The notes: generated by a model from the sequence alone, not told the origin. Positions 16,780 through 25,981 are shown, counted from the first letter of the stretch. The stretch: 64,000 nucleotides of DNA from Legionellaceae bacterium (GCA_020831865.1 JAFIFT010000019.1:186001-250000); one strand, 5' to 3'. Made by a program: numbers and translations.

Positions 16780-16912
16780 ACCACAGGGCTTCCAGGCAGA
16801 CCAGAGCGAGACAACGGCCAGACTCCAGGCTGCCGGAGGCCCATGACCTGCTGAGACATGACCCAAAAGCCTGCGGAATGGGCTGGCATTTTCTTCGCCC
16901 CCCACAATCTGC

Positions 16913-16940
16913 TTGCAAAAAACAAGCAAATCCCTAAAAT
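16913..16940 (+). promoter_or_regulatory. Probable sigma-70 promoter of acetoacetyl-CoA synthetase
   Basis: TTGCAA (16913-16918) and TAAAAT (16935-16940) are 16 bases apart, 65 bases before the ATG at 17005. This also argues against the longer in-frame start at 16858. Confidence 0.5.
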
Positions 16941-17004
16941 AAGGACAACACTGTGCAAGCATCAGGCTCACAGGCTTGCCATTACCGTGAATAAGGATAT
17001 ATTG

Positions 17005-18942
17005 ATGCGCTCTTTGATCTGGCAACCGGATATCCAGCACCTACAAAATAGCCGTATGTGGCATTTCTTGCAGTGGGTGAACCGGCACTACGAACAAAGC
17101 CTGGAGGATTATTTTCAGCTGCATCGCTGGTCGGTGGAGCAACCGGAAGCATTCTGGGAATCACTGGTGCATTTTTTGGGGATACGCTTTCATAGTCCCT
17201 GGCAAGCGGTCCGTGTTCCCGGCAAACATCCTCTCGATACACGCTGGTTTACCGGTGCCCGTTTTAATTTTGCCGAGCAACTCTTGCAAGGCGAGGACAC
17301 ACATCCGGCTTTAGTCTGCGTCAATGAACAACAGGAGCGCCAGATTTTGTCATTTCAGGACTTGCGGCAACAGGTGGCTGCCTGTGCGCAAAGTCTGCGC
17401 GACTGTGGGGTCAGCACCGGTGATCGGGTGGCAGGCGTATTACCCAATAATCAGTATCCGGTGATTGCCATGCTGGCAGCCGCAAGCCTTGGTGCCGTCT
17501 GGGCCTGCTGCTCACCCGACTTTGGTACGCAGGCTATTATTGACCGACTGGGCCAAATTGAACCCCGGGTGCTGTTCATGGCAGATGGACACTGGTACAA
17601 CGGTAAAGCCCACTCTGCCCGCGCCAAAATACAAGACGTCAGTCAGGCTTTGCCCAGTCTGCAGCATTTGGTACTCTGCCCGGTATTGGCCGAGGAACAA
17701 CAGCCCTCGCTTTCACTGCCCTGCAGTTCCTGGGCGCATTTTCTTGCCCCCGAAGCCAGGCTGGTCTTTCAGGCACAGGATTTCTCCCATCCCCTGTATA
17801 TCCTCTTTTCCTCCGGCACGACAGGGAAGCCCAAATGCATGGTACACGGTGCCGGAGGTACCCTGTTACAACATATGAAAGAGCTGGCATTACACTGTGA
17901 CCTCCATGCCACAGATAATATGTGTTTTTATACCACTACCGGCTGGATGATGTGGAACTGGATGCTTTCCGGCCTGTCGCTGGGAACGACTCTGACCCTC
18001 TATGAGGGCTCGCCATCCTATCCTGACCCGTATCATTTGTTTGCCCTGATTGAACAAGAGAAAATAAGCCACTTTGGTACCGGTGCCAAATTTATCTCTG
18101 CCCTCGAAAAAGCAGGGGTAAGCCCCATCCAGCGCTATACTTTGCCCAGCATGCGGATGATCTTGGCCACTGGCTCTCCTCTGTTGCCACAAAATTATGA
18201 TTATGTGCAGCACCACATCAAAGCCGATATTCCGCTGTGTTCTATTTCGGGCGGCTCGGATATTATCTCCTGTTTTGCCTTGGGAAACCCGTTGCTGCCG
18301 GTGCATCGCGGCGAATTACAGTGTTTGGGTCTGGGGATGGATGTTGCCGTTTTCAATGCGGCGGGAGAAGCCGTTGTAGAGGAAAAGGGCGAGCTCGTCT
18401 GCCGGCAAGCCTTTCCCTCCATGCCGATTGCCTTCTGGAACGACCCCGATAAAAAACGCTATTATCAGAGCTATTTTGCGCGCTTTCCCCATATTTGGGC
18501 GCACGGTGATTATGCCAGCATCAGTGAACACGGTGGCCTGATTATTTACGGACGCTCAGATGCGGTATTAAATCCAGGCGGTGTGCGGATAGGTACTGCT
18601 GAAATTTATCGCCAGGTTGAAAAAATTCAGGACATTGTCGAGGCGGTTGCCGTCGGCCAGCCCTGGGAGGACGATGAGCGCATTGTTTTATTTGTGAAAT
18701 TGCAAGAGGGGCTCAGTCTGGATGAAACCCTGATAGACAACATTCGCCAAACGATCCGTCAGCACACCTCACCACGCCACGTTCCGGCCAAAATCGTCCA
18801 GGTGCCCGATATCCCCCGCACCTTAAGCGGTAAAATCGTGGAACTGGCTGTCAAACAAACCCTCTGTGGCCAACCAGTGCTGAACCAAGACTCCCTGGCC
18901 AACCCAGAGGCATTGCGCTATTTTCGCGAAATTCCCGGATGA
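17005..18942 (+). CDS. aacS: Acetoacetyl-CoA synthetase (acetoacetate-CoA ligase)
   Basis: The enzyme activates acetoacetate to acetoacetyl-CoA with ATP, recovering ketone bodies released from PHB. The 645-residue protein fits the family length (about 650). Visible motifs are the adenylate-forming P-loop SSGTTGKPKCMVH, the TTTGWMMWNWM segment typical of AacS/AcsA, HGDYA, the hinge GRSDAVLNPGGVRIG and the C-terminal PRTLSGKIVE, whose Lys is the catalytic/acetylation site. AAGGA lies 7 bases before the start; the open frame extends 49 codons further upstream without support. With PHA synthase at 46.9 kb it suggests active PHB turnover. Confidence 0.92.
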   Translation: MRSLIWQPDIQHLQNSRMWHFLQWVNRHYEQSLEDYFQLHRWSVEQPEAFWESLVHFLGIRFHSPWQAVRVPGKHPLDTRWFTGARFNFAEQLLQGEDTHPALVCVNEQQERQILSFQDLRQQVAACAQSLRDCGVSTGDRVAGVLPNNQYPVIAMLAAASLGAVWACCSPDFGTQAIIDRLGQIEPRVLFMADGHWYNGKAHSARAKIQDVSQALPSLQHLVLCPVLAEEQQPSLSLPCSSWAHFLAPEARLVFQAQDFSHPLYILFSSGTTGKPKCMVHGAGGTLLQHMKELALHCDLHATDNMCFYTTTGWMMWNWMLSGLSLGTTLTLYEGSPSYPDPYHLFALIEQEKISHFGTGAKFISALEKAGVSPIQRYTLPSMRMILATGSPLLPQNYDYVQHHIKADIPLCSISGGSDIISCFALGNPLLPVHRGELQCLGLGMDVAVFNAAGEAVVEEKGELVCRQAFPSMPIAFWNDPDKKRYYQSYFARFPHIWAHGDYASISEHGGLIIYGRSDAVLNPGGVRIGTAEIYRQVEKIQDIVEAVAVGQPWEDDERIVLFVKLQEGLSLDETLIDNIRQTIRQHTSPRHVPAKIVQVPDIPRTLSGKIVELAVKQTLCGQPVLNQDSLANPEALRYFREIPG

Positions 18943-19034
18943 GATCTGGCGGCTGTTGTCACCAGTTTGTGTGACGCGAAAATCATGTTGGTTTAGGGTA
19001 AATTTGCAGCCAAATACACTTGTGACGACAACCT

Positions 19035-19376
19035 CTAGTCCAGGATGGCATCTATTTTGGCGGCGCAAATAAAATCATTATGGCTTAGGCCCTGCAAGGC
19101 ATGTGTCATAAACGTCACATGACAATAATCATACCCACAGGCCAGATCAGGATGGTGATTTTCCCGATTCGCAATCCAGGCAATCGCATTCACAAACGCC
19201 ATCGTCTGATAAAAATCCTTAAAATAAAATGATTTTTTGATCTGCGTCCGCTCTGCGTTCGCCGACCAGCCCTCCGCAAGCTGCGGCATCAGGTTCTGAA
19301 TTTGTTCCGCATTTAGGGCCGCCCCTATTCCTTCACAAGCTTCACAATGTTTTTCTTTTAAATCAGTCTCTCGCAT
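19035..19376 (-). CDS. phhB: Pterin-4a-carbinolamine dehydratase
   Basis: PhhB dehydrates 4a-hydroxytetrahydrobiopterin, recycling the cofactor of phenylalanine hydroxylase. From the ATG at 19376 the protein is 113 residues. It carries the signature NRENHHPDLACGYDYCHVTF with the catalytic His pair and ends with GLSHNDFICAAKID. The start lies inside the end of hisC (14-base overlap) with GGGGAAG just upstream, so translation is coupled. The N-terminal part has extra cysteines (HCEACEG) as in other PhhB proteins. Confidence 0.93.
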   Translation of the reverse strand: MRETDLKEKHCEACEGIGAALNAEQIQNLMPQLAEGWSANAERTQIKKSFYFKDFYQTMAFVNAIAWIANRENHHPDLACGYDYCHVTFMTHALQGLSHNDFICAAKIDAILD

Positions 19377-20490
19377 GTTCTTCCCCTGCATAAAAATCGG
19401 CTAACGCCCGTAGAAAGGTGTCATTTTCACGGGCAGTACCCGCTGTGACGCGGATATACTCCTCCAAACCATAGGGTTGTAAGGGCCTGGTGATCACGGC
19501 ACGCCGCAATAAATACTCATACACCGGTAGCGCCGGACACCGGCAGTTAAATGTAATGAAATTACAGGCCGAAGGCAAGCGAGGTAAATCGAGGGCATCA
19601 AGCCCATGCGCCAACTGCTCCATGCCCTGACGGTTAACCTCCAGAGTCTGGGCCACAAAGGCCTGATCTGACAGCGCAATGACCCCGGCTTGCATGGCAA
19701 TACTACTGCAGGTAAAGGGCAATTGTATACGCCATAATAATTCCGCCACTTTTGGATGGGCCAGCGCATACCCCAAACGTAATCCGGCCAAACCGTACAC
19801 CTTGGAAAAGGTACGGGTGATCACCAAATTGGGAAACTCTGCCAACAACGGTAAGGCACTTTCCGCTTGGGAGCCAAAGGCAAATTCACAGTAGGCCTCA
19901 TCCACCACCACGATAAGCTCCGGTGATACCGCCTGCAGCAGCGTACAGAGCTCTGATTGTGTGATTTGCGTACCCGTGGGATTATTGGGGTTGGCAAACA
20001 TCAGCACCCCCACCTCAGCGGTACAGGCAGCTATCACGCGTTCCATATCGAGGGTCATCGTGTTGCCCACCCCGACGGTATGCACCGGAATCCCGAGAGC
20101 CTGCGCTTGTAAGCCATAGGTAATAAAGGCATAGTCATGGGTTAATAAGGCCTTACCCGAATGCAGACAAAACAGCATGAGTAATAAACCAAAGAGCGCA
20201 TCACTGCCATTCGCCAACACAATCTGCGCTTCATCAAGCATCAGATGCTCGGCCAGTGCCGCCCGCAGGGGATGGATCTGGGGCTGCGGATACAGCGCCA
20301 TGGCCTGTCGGGGTATGGTTTGCAAATAGGCTTCTACGGCCGGACTGCAACCTAAGGGGTTTTCGTTGCTGGCTAATTTGATAATGCCGCTCAGCCCTTG
20401 CTCTTTCGCAAGGGCTTCAATCGACTTACCGGCTTGATACGGACGCAGCCGCTGGATCCCCTGATGAGGCAGGAGTGCATAATTAACCAT
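19363..20490 (-). CDS. hisC: Histidinol-phosphate / aromatic aminotransferase, HisC family
   Basis: This is a 375-residue fold-type I PLP enzyme. It shows the substrate region IKLASNENPLGCSP, FANPNNPTG, VVDEAYCEF and the PLP lysine in TRTFSKVYGLAGLRLGYAL, ending with IRVTAGTARENDTFL. HisC converts imidazole-acetol phosphate to histidinol phosphate. No other his genes are near, and the gene is translationally coupled to phhB, an aromatic amino-acid gene. A role in phenylalanine/tyrosine transamination is therefore at least as likely (inference from context). Confidence 0.88.
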   Translation of the reverse strand: MVNYALLPHQGIQRLRPYQAGKSIEALAKEQGLSGIIKLASNENPLGCSPAVEAYLQTIPRQAMALYPQPQIHPLRAALAEHLMLDEAQIVLANGSDALFGLLLMLFCLHSGKALLTHDYAFITYGLQAQALGIPVHTVGVGNTMTLDMERVIAACTAEVGVLMFANPNNPTGTQITQSELCTLLQAVSPELIVVVDEAYCEFAFGSQAESALPLLAEFPNLVITRTFSKVYGLAGLRLGYALAHPKVAELLWRIQLPFTCSSIAMQAGVIALSDQAFVAQTLEVNRQGMEQLAHGLDALDLPRLPSACNFITFNCRCPALPVYEYLLRRAVITRPLQPYGLEEYIRVTAGTARENDTFLRALADFYAGEEHARD

Positions 20491-20595
20491 GGAACATTCC
20501 CCTATTGACTGTTGATTTCCATACCATCGGTATTGCGCTGTTGTCTTCTTTCCTTTAAGCTTGGCTCAGGATAGTCCAAATCGCAAGAAATATTG

Positions 20596-20892
20596 ATGAA
20601 AAACCAACAAGGTAGCGGCCTGGCGGAAGCTTTGGTGGCGATGCTTATCTTAAGTCTTGGCACCATGCCTCTCTGGCATCACCAGCTGCGTCTGCAAGTC
20701 AGGCTGCACGAGCTCAATATGCAGCATGGTGCTTTACAACTGGCAGAAACCCTGTGTAACGGGAACCGCGCCTCCCGGAAACCAAAGCAGGCCATCGACC
20801 TCTTCCAGGTTGATAGACAGAACACCGTTATTCATATTCAACGCCAAGGCCGCAATGGACAAAGCTACCATTGGCAATGGCCATGCGCCTAA
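20596..20892 (+). CDS. PilV-like minor pilin
   Basis: The ATG at 20596 begins MKNQQGSGLAEALVAMLILS, a type IV prepilin leader: a short charged stretch, cleavage after Gly, Glu at +5, then a hydrophobic helix. The mature part is short (98 residues in all) and hydrophilic, with two cysteines. Size and first position of a three-gene overlapping set fit PilV/GspI-like minor pilins, which prime pilus or pseudopilus assembly. The sequence is divergent and the assignment rests on leader and context. It overlaps the next gene by 10 bases. Confidence 0.7.
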   Translation: MKNQQGSGLAEALVAMLILSLGTMPLWHHQLRLQVRLHELNMQHGALQLAETLCNGNRASRKPKQAIDLFQVDRQNTVIHIQRQGRNGQSYHWQWPCA

Positions 20893-21614
20893 TCTTCGCG
20901 CACGGATACAGCTTCGCTAATCTGTTAATGGGCGTATTTCTCTCGTTGATCCTGAGCCTCCTGGCGCTACAGCACTATCTGAACCTCAAACAGCACTATC
21001 GCGAGACGACAATGCAACTGAATGCCAGCCTGGAACGTTCATTCAGTCTGCAGCTATTGCGCCATAGTCTGTTTCACGCAGGATTTACGCCCTGTGGCTC
21101 TTTTCGTCAGCTACTGGAACTCGAGCGCCATCCTGACCAACAACGACTCAGCGCCCCAATTTCCATACTGCCCTTACCCCAACAAGGCATCACGATTCGC
21201 CGCATGAGTGCTGATTTTTTCCCGCTGCAGCAGGACGCCGCCAACCAAATCAGGCTACCACTTGAGGCGCAAGTCCACCCCGGCGACTACCTGATCATCA
21301 GCAATTGCCATTATTTTCAACGTCTGGTCATTGACCGTATTTATCCAGGCCAAAACCAGCTACACCTCCGCCTGCATACCCCTATCCATAGCCAGCTCCA
21401 GCCTAATGCCTCTGTGGGCTTATGGATAGAGGAACATTTTTATATAGAAAAAAAAGGGCTCTATTATCACCATCATAAGCCCGAACTCCTCAGCCCACAC
21501 TGGCAAGGCCTCCCCCGTATTGAGCCTGCAACCGGCATGAAGATGCTGCATCTGAGCCTCATTGACCGACAGGGCAAAACCTGCCATCTCTCAAGCGCCA
21601 CCCCCAATGCGTAA
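20883..21614 (+). CDS. PilW-like minor pilin with atypical leader
   Basis: I take the ATG at 20883, which overlaps the stop of the upstream gene. The protein (243 residues) begins MRLIFAHGYSFANLLMGVFL followed by a hydrophobic helix. Gly-Tyr-Ser-Phe resembles a prepilin cleavage site, but the usual Glu at +5 is Asn, which normally impairs assembly. The mature region has a few cysteines (TPCGSF, ISNCHYF, KTCHLS), and the order V-W-X matches minor pilin operons. No PilY1-like adhesin follows. TTG at 20871 and ATG at 20877 are alternatives. Confidence 0.65.
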   Translation: MRLIFAHGYSFANLLMGVFLSLILSLLALQHYLNLKQHYRETTMQLNASLERSFSLQLLRHSLFHAGFTPCGSFRQLLELERHPDQQRLSAPISILPLPQQGITIRRMSADFFPLQQDAANQIRLPLEAQVHPGDYLIISNCHYFQRLVIDRIYPGQNQLHLRLHTPIHSQLQPNASVGLWIEEHFYIEKKGLYYHHHKPELLSPHWQGLPRIEPATGMKMLHLSLIDRQGKTCHLSSATPNA

Positions 21615-22119
21615 CCCACAGGACCATGGCTTCGTACTGGTCATTGTGCTGCTGGTGTTATCGGTCATGAGCCTGCTAACGCTTGAACAATATCAAAATC
21701 TGCTGTTGCAGGAAAACATACAACACCGCCATCAATCGCAGTTTCGCCAGAGGCAACAGCTATTGCTTGCGGCCAGAACGCTTGTAGCCTATCCGGCAAT
21801 CCCGCGCGCGCCCTGTCTCACTCGGGGACATCAAAGCCGGGACATTCTGGCGCAATTGAATAGCCCCAATGCTTGCCAGATGATGATAGAACAACGGAGC
21901 ATCCGCTATAGTATCGAACCCATGGGACAGGAACCCTGCGTGCATATTCAGGCCGATTTCGCAACGCAACACTACCAACTGTGGCTCAAAGTTCAGGGTA
22001 GCACGCTCGTGCTGCGTGTCCATTACGCCATCAGTACCAACGTCCGCCAGTGCAATACGCACCCCTCGCGCCCTATTGCCCCGGGTATCCAAAGTTGGAA
22101 TATTTCCGGCGCAGACTGA
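21607..22119 (+). CDS. PilX-like minor pilin
   Basis: The 170-residue protein starts at 21607, overlapping the preceding stop by 8 bases. Its N-terminus MRNPQDHGFVLVIVLLVLSV has the G-F/A-xx-hydrophobic form of PilX/GspK leaders, then a membrane helix and LLTLEQYQN. Cysteines at about 80, 100 and 125 could form disulfides. It closes a tightly overlapping three-gene minor-pilin-like set. Function in type IV pili or type II secretion is inferred from architecture only. Confidence 0.65.
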   Translation: MRNPQDHGFVLVIVLLVLSVMSLLTLEQYQNLLLQENIQHRHQSQFRQRQQLLLAARTLVAYPAIPRAPCLTRGHQSRDILAQLNSPNACQMMIEQRSIRYSIEPMGQEPCVHIQADFATQHYQLWLKVQGSTLVLRVHYAISTNVRQCNTHPSRPIAPGIQSWNISGAD

Positions 22120-22161
22120 ACACTCAAGTTTTTGACCCCGGGGCCGATAAAGAGGAACCGC

Positions 22162-23355
22162 ATGATACTAATAACGTCAAGGACACCCAAAGGACTAATG
22201 ATTCAAAACGATATTCACATGCCACTGATACGTCTTTCTCCCGGCCAAGAGTCGAAGCTCAGCAATCCGGCGCATCTTTTGTATGTGGGGCGGATCCTCA
22301 AAACAGCAATCGTTCGCCCTCTCGAGCACAATCAGGTTTTAATCAATATTAATGGCAACAACATCAATGCCACGACCTCTCATTCCCTGAAATCAGGAGA
22401 TCTGCTCCAGGTTAAGGTAATTGCCCACCACGAGGGCGAGATCATTTTGCAAGCCTTAAAAACCCCCAAACACAGCAGCGCATTGGCACGCGCTCTCAGC
22501 CACTATCTCCCGCATCAGTTGACGGCAGGCCCTTTCTACCATATTCTGCGTCAGCTGCTCGCAAAGGAGCAACTGCCCACCCCTTTGCGCACCGTGAGCC
22601 AAAGCCTGCTGCAAAGCTTGCCTACGCCGGGTACACTGCCACAACACTTCGCCACAATGCTGCTCAACAGCGGCCTATTTTTAGAGTCGCGTCTGCTGCG
22701 GCAGGATAAAAGCCTGCGCGACAACCAAGATTTCAAAGCCCTGCTACTCAAGCTGCTCAGCCAACTACCCCGCTCTCCCCATCCCATTAAACCAGCCGCA
22801 CTGGACGCCTGTCAGCAGAATGTTCCCCTGCCGGGTAGCCTGCCACAAGCCCTGCCATCCAGCAGCCTGAACGGACTGGCGGATTTGGCGCAGGAACCGT
22901 TACTACAATTACTCGCCCAACAAGCTGAAGGGGTTCTGGCACGACTCATCTGCTACCAGTTGCAACAATCCACCCAAAACCAGGCTCCCCCCTGGCAACT
23001 GTCTATCGATCTGCCCCTGCAACTGGGAGATAGCATCGATATCATACCGCTTAAAATTAGCCAGTCCCCCCCCAGATCCAAAGGCAAAGCCTGCCAATGG
23101 CACGTGCTCTTCGCGCTGGAGCTCCCGCGCATCGGTGCCTTACAGGGCCGTCTTATCTTGCAGGGTACGCGGCTGGACGCTTACTTTAATACCGAAAATG
23201 AAGCTGGCCTGTCCTTTTTAACCCCCTATGCGGCGGACTGGCAAAAGCTGGTAGCCCATATGGGGCTGAACATGGGACAATGGCAGGTTGCGGTTGGTCT
23301 ACATGAGGAACCACCTCAGGCACTTAATTTTCAACTGATTGATATTCACTTATGA
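22162..23355 (+). CDS. FliK-like protein with hook-length-control C-terminal domain
   Basis: I place the start at the ATG at 22162, with AGAGGA 5 bases upstream; a TTG at 22132 is in frame. The 397-residue protein has a Leu/Gln-rich helical middle. The C-terminus (about 285-390) follows the FliK type III specificity-switch pattern: PPWQLSIDLPLQL, CQWHVLFALELPRIGALQGRL, then LDAYFNTEN and a final amphipathic part. Flagellar FliK measures hook length and switches export through FlhB. The next gene, overlapping by ATGA, is an FlhB C-terminal homologue. No other flagellar gene is in the window, and what the pair does outside a flagellar operon is unclear. Confidence 0.7.
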   Translation: MILITSRTPKGLMIQNDIHMPLIRLSPGQESKLSNPAHLLYVGRILKTAIVRPLEHNQVLININGNNINATTSHSLKSGDLLQVKVIAHHEGEIILQALKTPKHSSALARALSHYLPHQLTAGPFYHILRQLLAKEQLPTPLRTVSQSLLQSLPTPGTLPQHFATMLLNSGLFLESRLLRQDKSLRDNQDFKALLLKLLSQLPRSPHPIKPAALDACQQNVPLPGSLPQALPSSSLNGLADLAQEPLLQLLAQQAEGVLARLICYQLQQSTQNQAPPWQLSIDLPLQLGDSIDIIPLKISQSPPRSKGKACQWHVLFALELPRIGALQGRLILQGTRLDAYFNTENEAGLSFLTPYAADWQKLVAHMGLNMGQWQVAVGLHEEPPQALNFQLIDIHL

Positions 23356-23627
23356 AACAGAAAAAAACACAAGCCATTGCGCTAAAATATGACGGTACAG
23401 GCGCGCCGCGGGTGACCGCCAAAGGCGAACAGGCTATCGCGGAACAGATCATTAAAATCGCTGAAGAATATAATATTCCGCTGCATCACGATCCGGAACT
23501 GACCCAATTGTTGGCCGCGGTCGAATTACAACACGAAATTCCGCAAGAATTGTATGTGGCTGTTGCGCAGCTGTTGTCTTTTTTATACTATATCACCGGA
23601 AAGACACCAGAAGACTATAGCGAGTGA
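23352..23627 (+). CDS. FlhB C-terminal-domain homologue (FhlB-type)
   Basis: This 91-residue protein corresponds only to the cytoplasmic C-terminal fragment of FlhB that follows the NPTH autocleavage site. It reads QAIALKYDGTGAPRVTAKGE, then IIKIAEEYNIPLHHDPELTQ and EIPQELYVAVAQLLSFLYYI. It has no membrane part and no cleavage site. In FlhB this domain interacts with FliK and export substrates. The ATG overlaps the stop of the FliK-like gene (ATGA), so the two are coupled and probably bind each other. Stand-alone FlhB-C proteins occur in several proteobacteria; their role is poorly known. Confidence 0.85.
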   Translation: MKQKKTQAIALKYDGTGAPRVTAKGEQAIAEQIIKIAEEYNIPLHHDPELTQLLAAVELQHEIPQELYVAVAQLLSFLYYITGKTPEDYSE

Positions 23628-23657
23628 CTTTATTTTAGACAAAACTAACGCTTCACA

Positions 23658-23686
23658 TTGCAATTTCATCTAAAGTTTGTTATAAA
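23658..23686 (+). promoter_or_regulatory. Sigma-70 promoter of rpmBG
   Basis: TTGCAA (23658-23663) and TATAAA (23681-23686) with a 17-base spacer precede rpmB by about 145 bases. Spacing and the -10 are good. The long leader (about 23693-23832) may carry regulation, but I recognise no known ribosomal-protein leader motif. Confidence 0.6.
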
Positions 23687-23832
23687 ACCGCTCTCGAATT
23701 CTTAAAGCAGGATGATTGTCTCTTTCACGTGCCTGGCAATGCTGGATTTCGCATGACCATTTTTTGCGATTTTTAACTTGTCCACCGCCCAACGTATCGA
23801 TACAATTAGACTTTTTACTTTGGAGTAACATC

Positions 23833-24069
23833 ATGTCCAGAATATGTCAGGTTACGGGAAAACGCCCGACAACCGGTAATAACGTTTCACATGCAAACAA
23901 CAAGACCAAGCGACGGTTCCTGCCCAACATCAAGCAACGTCGTTATTGGGTCGAAGAAGAACAACGCTTCGTAAACCTTAAAGTCAGCACCAAGGGAATG
24001 CGAATCATTGACAAACTGGGTATCAAGGCGGTTCTGGATAATATTAAAAACCAGGGCGATAAAGTATAA
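23833..24069 (+). CDS. rpmB: 50S ribosomal protein L28
   Basis: From the ATG at 23833 (GGAG 7 bases upstream) the protein has 78 residues, beginning [20 protein letters not shown], the L28 signature, and containing KRRFLPN and [18 protein letters not shown]28 is a late-assembling 50S protein. The open frame runs 39 codons further upstream without family support. rpmG follows after 16 bases, the conserved rpmB-rpmG pair. Confidence 0.98.
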   Translation: MSRICQVTGKRPTTGNNVSHANNKTKRRFLPNIKQRRYWVEEEQRFVNLKVSTKGMRIIDKLGIKAVLDNIKNQGDKV

Positions 24070-24085
24070 TAAATGAGGTTTTATC

Positions 24086-24250
24086 ATGGCTGCAGTGACA
24101 ATCAAAGTGAAAATGGAATGTAGTGAAGGGTCTGGACATTTTTATACCACCACTAAAAATCCACGCAACAAACCAGAAAAAATGGCGATGCGAAAATACA
24201 ATCCTGTACTCCGCCGACACGTCATTTATAAAGAAAAGAAAATCAAATAA
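24086..24250 (+). CDS. rpmG: 50S ribosomal protein L33
   Basis: I translated this directly because it is only 54 residues. It reads [20 protein letters not shown], then [20 protein letters not shown] and [14 protein letters not shown]. This matches L33, including YTTTKN and the basic tail. There is only one cysteine, so it is the zinc-free form. It lies 16 bases after rpmB and is surely cotranscribed. Confidence 0.97.
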   Translation: MAAVTIKVKMECSEGSGHFYTTTKNPRNKPEKMAMRKYNPVLRRHVIYKEKKIK

Positions 24251-24598
24251 TCCCTGGAGGCCAGGCGGGTACCCGGCTTTCGGAGCCAGGTATCTCCGGT
24301 CAACATCAAAAAATTCCCGCTTGCCCTCTCGCCCAGAGTGCCTTTACGCACACTTTTTTATAGTTTTTTTATAGCCCCGTATAGTGTGGTCGATGCCATT
24401 TAGCCGCCGAAAGGTTCACAAACGTCTCAGGTTCCCCCGACCCTGCGATCCTCCTGCTCCGCTGCATCCCAAGCGGCTGTGGATGGCTTCGCAATGGCAA
24501 AATACAAGCAGAACAGTAAATAGTTGGGCATTCGCTGGATAAATGCTCATAATACGTTACACTTAAGCTATAGAGGACGTTATGACAAGAGGATTTGC
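24251..24598. other. Intergenic region between rpmG and rpoN
   Basis: These 348 bases contain no convincing gene. A GTGC/GCAC hairpin followed by six T (24338-24359) could be a weak terminator for rpmBG; its stem has only four pairs. The rpoN promoter should lie in the last 100 bases, but I cannot point to it. Short ORFs here on both strands have no protein-like sequence. Confidence 0.4.
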
Positions 24599-25981
24599 AT
24601 GAAGCCATCATTGCAGTTGGGCTTGAATCAACAGCTAGCCTTAACCCCACAACTTCAACAGGCCATACGGCTGCTGCAAATGTCCACCCTCGATTTGCAA
24701 CATGAAATTCAACAAGTCGCCGAGCATAACCCACTGCTCGATGTGGATCTGACGGATGACCGGGAAGACACCGGGCCGGATGTTGTCATGCATGCCGAGT
24801 CCGATCATGACTGGCAGTGGGATCAGATGTCTCAGCATAAACGCATGGATTTTGGCGATAATCCCGACTTTAGCGATAATTTATACTCCAGCACAACGAA
24901 CCTGACCGAACACCTGCTGTGGCAGCTCAATCTGACCACCTTGTCTGATACCGACCGGCTCATTGCAGAGGCAATCATTGAAGGGATTGATAATGATGGA
25001 TTTTTACAGGGCAGTATCGACGATATTCGTTTGGGCCTGGCTGAGCTGAACCTCTCCCGGGAAGAAATTGAAGCCGTACGCCATTTGATTCAACGCTTTG
25101 ACCCTCTGGGTTGTGCTTCGCTGAGTCTGGCAGAGTGTTTATTGGTGCAGCTTTCCCAGTGCCCGGCCAGCGCCGCCGACTGCGCATTGGCGGAAGCCAT
25201 GATTCGTGACAGCCTGGAACTGCTGGCCCAGCATAATTACCGTCTGCTCAAGAAAAAACACCATATCACCGATGAGAAACTGAACAGCATGATTCAACTC
25301 ATTCAAAAACTGCATCCCAAACCAGGCAATTTAATCCATGAAGAGGTGACCGAATATATCGTACCCGATGTCACCGTCAAAAAAATCGATGGCAAATGGC
25401 AGGTTGCATTAAACCATCACAGCCTCCCCAAAATGCGGATTAACGAACAATATGCCCAACTGGCCGCCGGGCGGGCGAGCAGCGCGGATCATCAATACAT
25501 TAAAACCAATTTGCAGGAAGCACGCTGGTTTTTAAAAAGCGTGCAAAGCCGGCAAGATACGCTGTTGAAAGTCGCCACCTACATTATGAAGGTGCAAAAG
25601 GTTTTTCTGGAGCAGGGAGAGGTTGGGATGAAACCCCTGATCTTGCACGATGTAGCGAGGCAACTGGAGTTGCATGAGTCCACTATCTCTCGTGTGACCA
25701 CACAAAAGTTCATCCATACCCCCCGAGGAGTCTTTGAACTGAAGTACTTTTTTTCCAGCCATGTCCATACGGACAATGGTGGCGAGTGCTCGTCAACGGC
25801 GATTAAAGCCATGATCAAAGAGGCTATCTCAGAAGAACCGTCAAGCAAACCCTATAGCGATCACCAGATTACCCGACTCATCGCCCATAAAGGGATTCAC
25901 ATCGCACGCCGGACGGTGGCAAAATATAGGGAAGCGATGGGGATTGCCCCGTCAAATATCCGGAAAAGTGTTCGCAGTTAA
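24599..25981 (+). CDS. rpoN: RNA polymerase sigma-54 factor
   Basis: RpoN directs transcription from -24/-12 promoters with AAA+ activators. From the ATG at 24599 (AGAGGA upstream) the protein is 460 residues. It begins with the Gln/Leu-rich activator-responsive region MKPSLQLGLNQQLALTPQLQ, followed by an acidic linker, the core-binding domain, and the DNA-binding part with SRVTTQKFIHTPRGVFELKYFF and the RpoN box ARRTVAKYRE. It is followed by hpf, as in most gammaproteobacteria; ptsN, often next, is replaced by an ABC exporter. The upstream open frame adds 25 codons of no family value. Confidence 0.97.
   Translation: MKPSLQLGLNQQLALTPQLQQAIRLLQMSTLDLQHEIQQVAEHNPLLDVDLTDDREDTGPDVVMHAESDHDWQWDQMSQHKRMDFGDNPDFSDNLYSSTTNLTEHLLWQLNLTTLSDTDRLIAEAIIEGIDNDGFLQGSIDDIRLGLAELNLSREEIEAVRHLIQRFDPLGCASLSLAECLLVQLSQCPASAADCALAEAMIRDSLELLAQHNYRLLKKKHHITDEKLNSMIQLIQKLHPKPGNLIHEEVTEYIVPDVTVKKIDGKWQVALNHHSLPKMRINEQYAQLAAGRASSADHQYIKTNLQEARWFLKSVQSRQDTLLKVATYIMKVQKVFLEQGEVGMKPLILHDVARQLELHESTISRVTTQKFIHTPRGVFELKYFFSSHVHTDNGGECSSTAIKAMIKEAISEEPSSKPYSDHQITRLIAHKGIHIARRTVAKYREAMGIAPSNIRKSVRS

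Noticed and set aside
16858..17004. Longer N-terminus for acetoacetyl-CoA synthetase
   Set aside because: A good promoter lies inside it and AAGGA supports the start at 17005, which gives the family N-terminus.
24338..24359. Hairpin with T-run after rpmG
   Set aside because: Only a four-pair stem; mentioned in the intergenic note but not called as a terminator.
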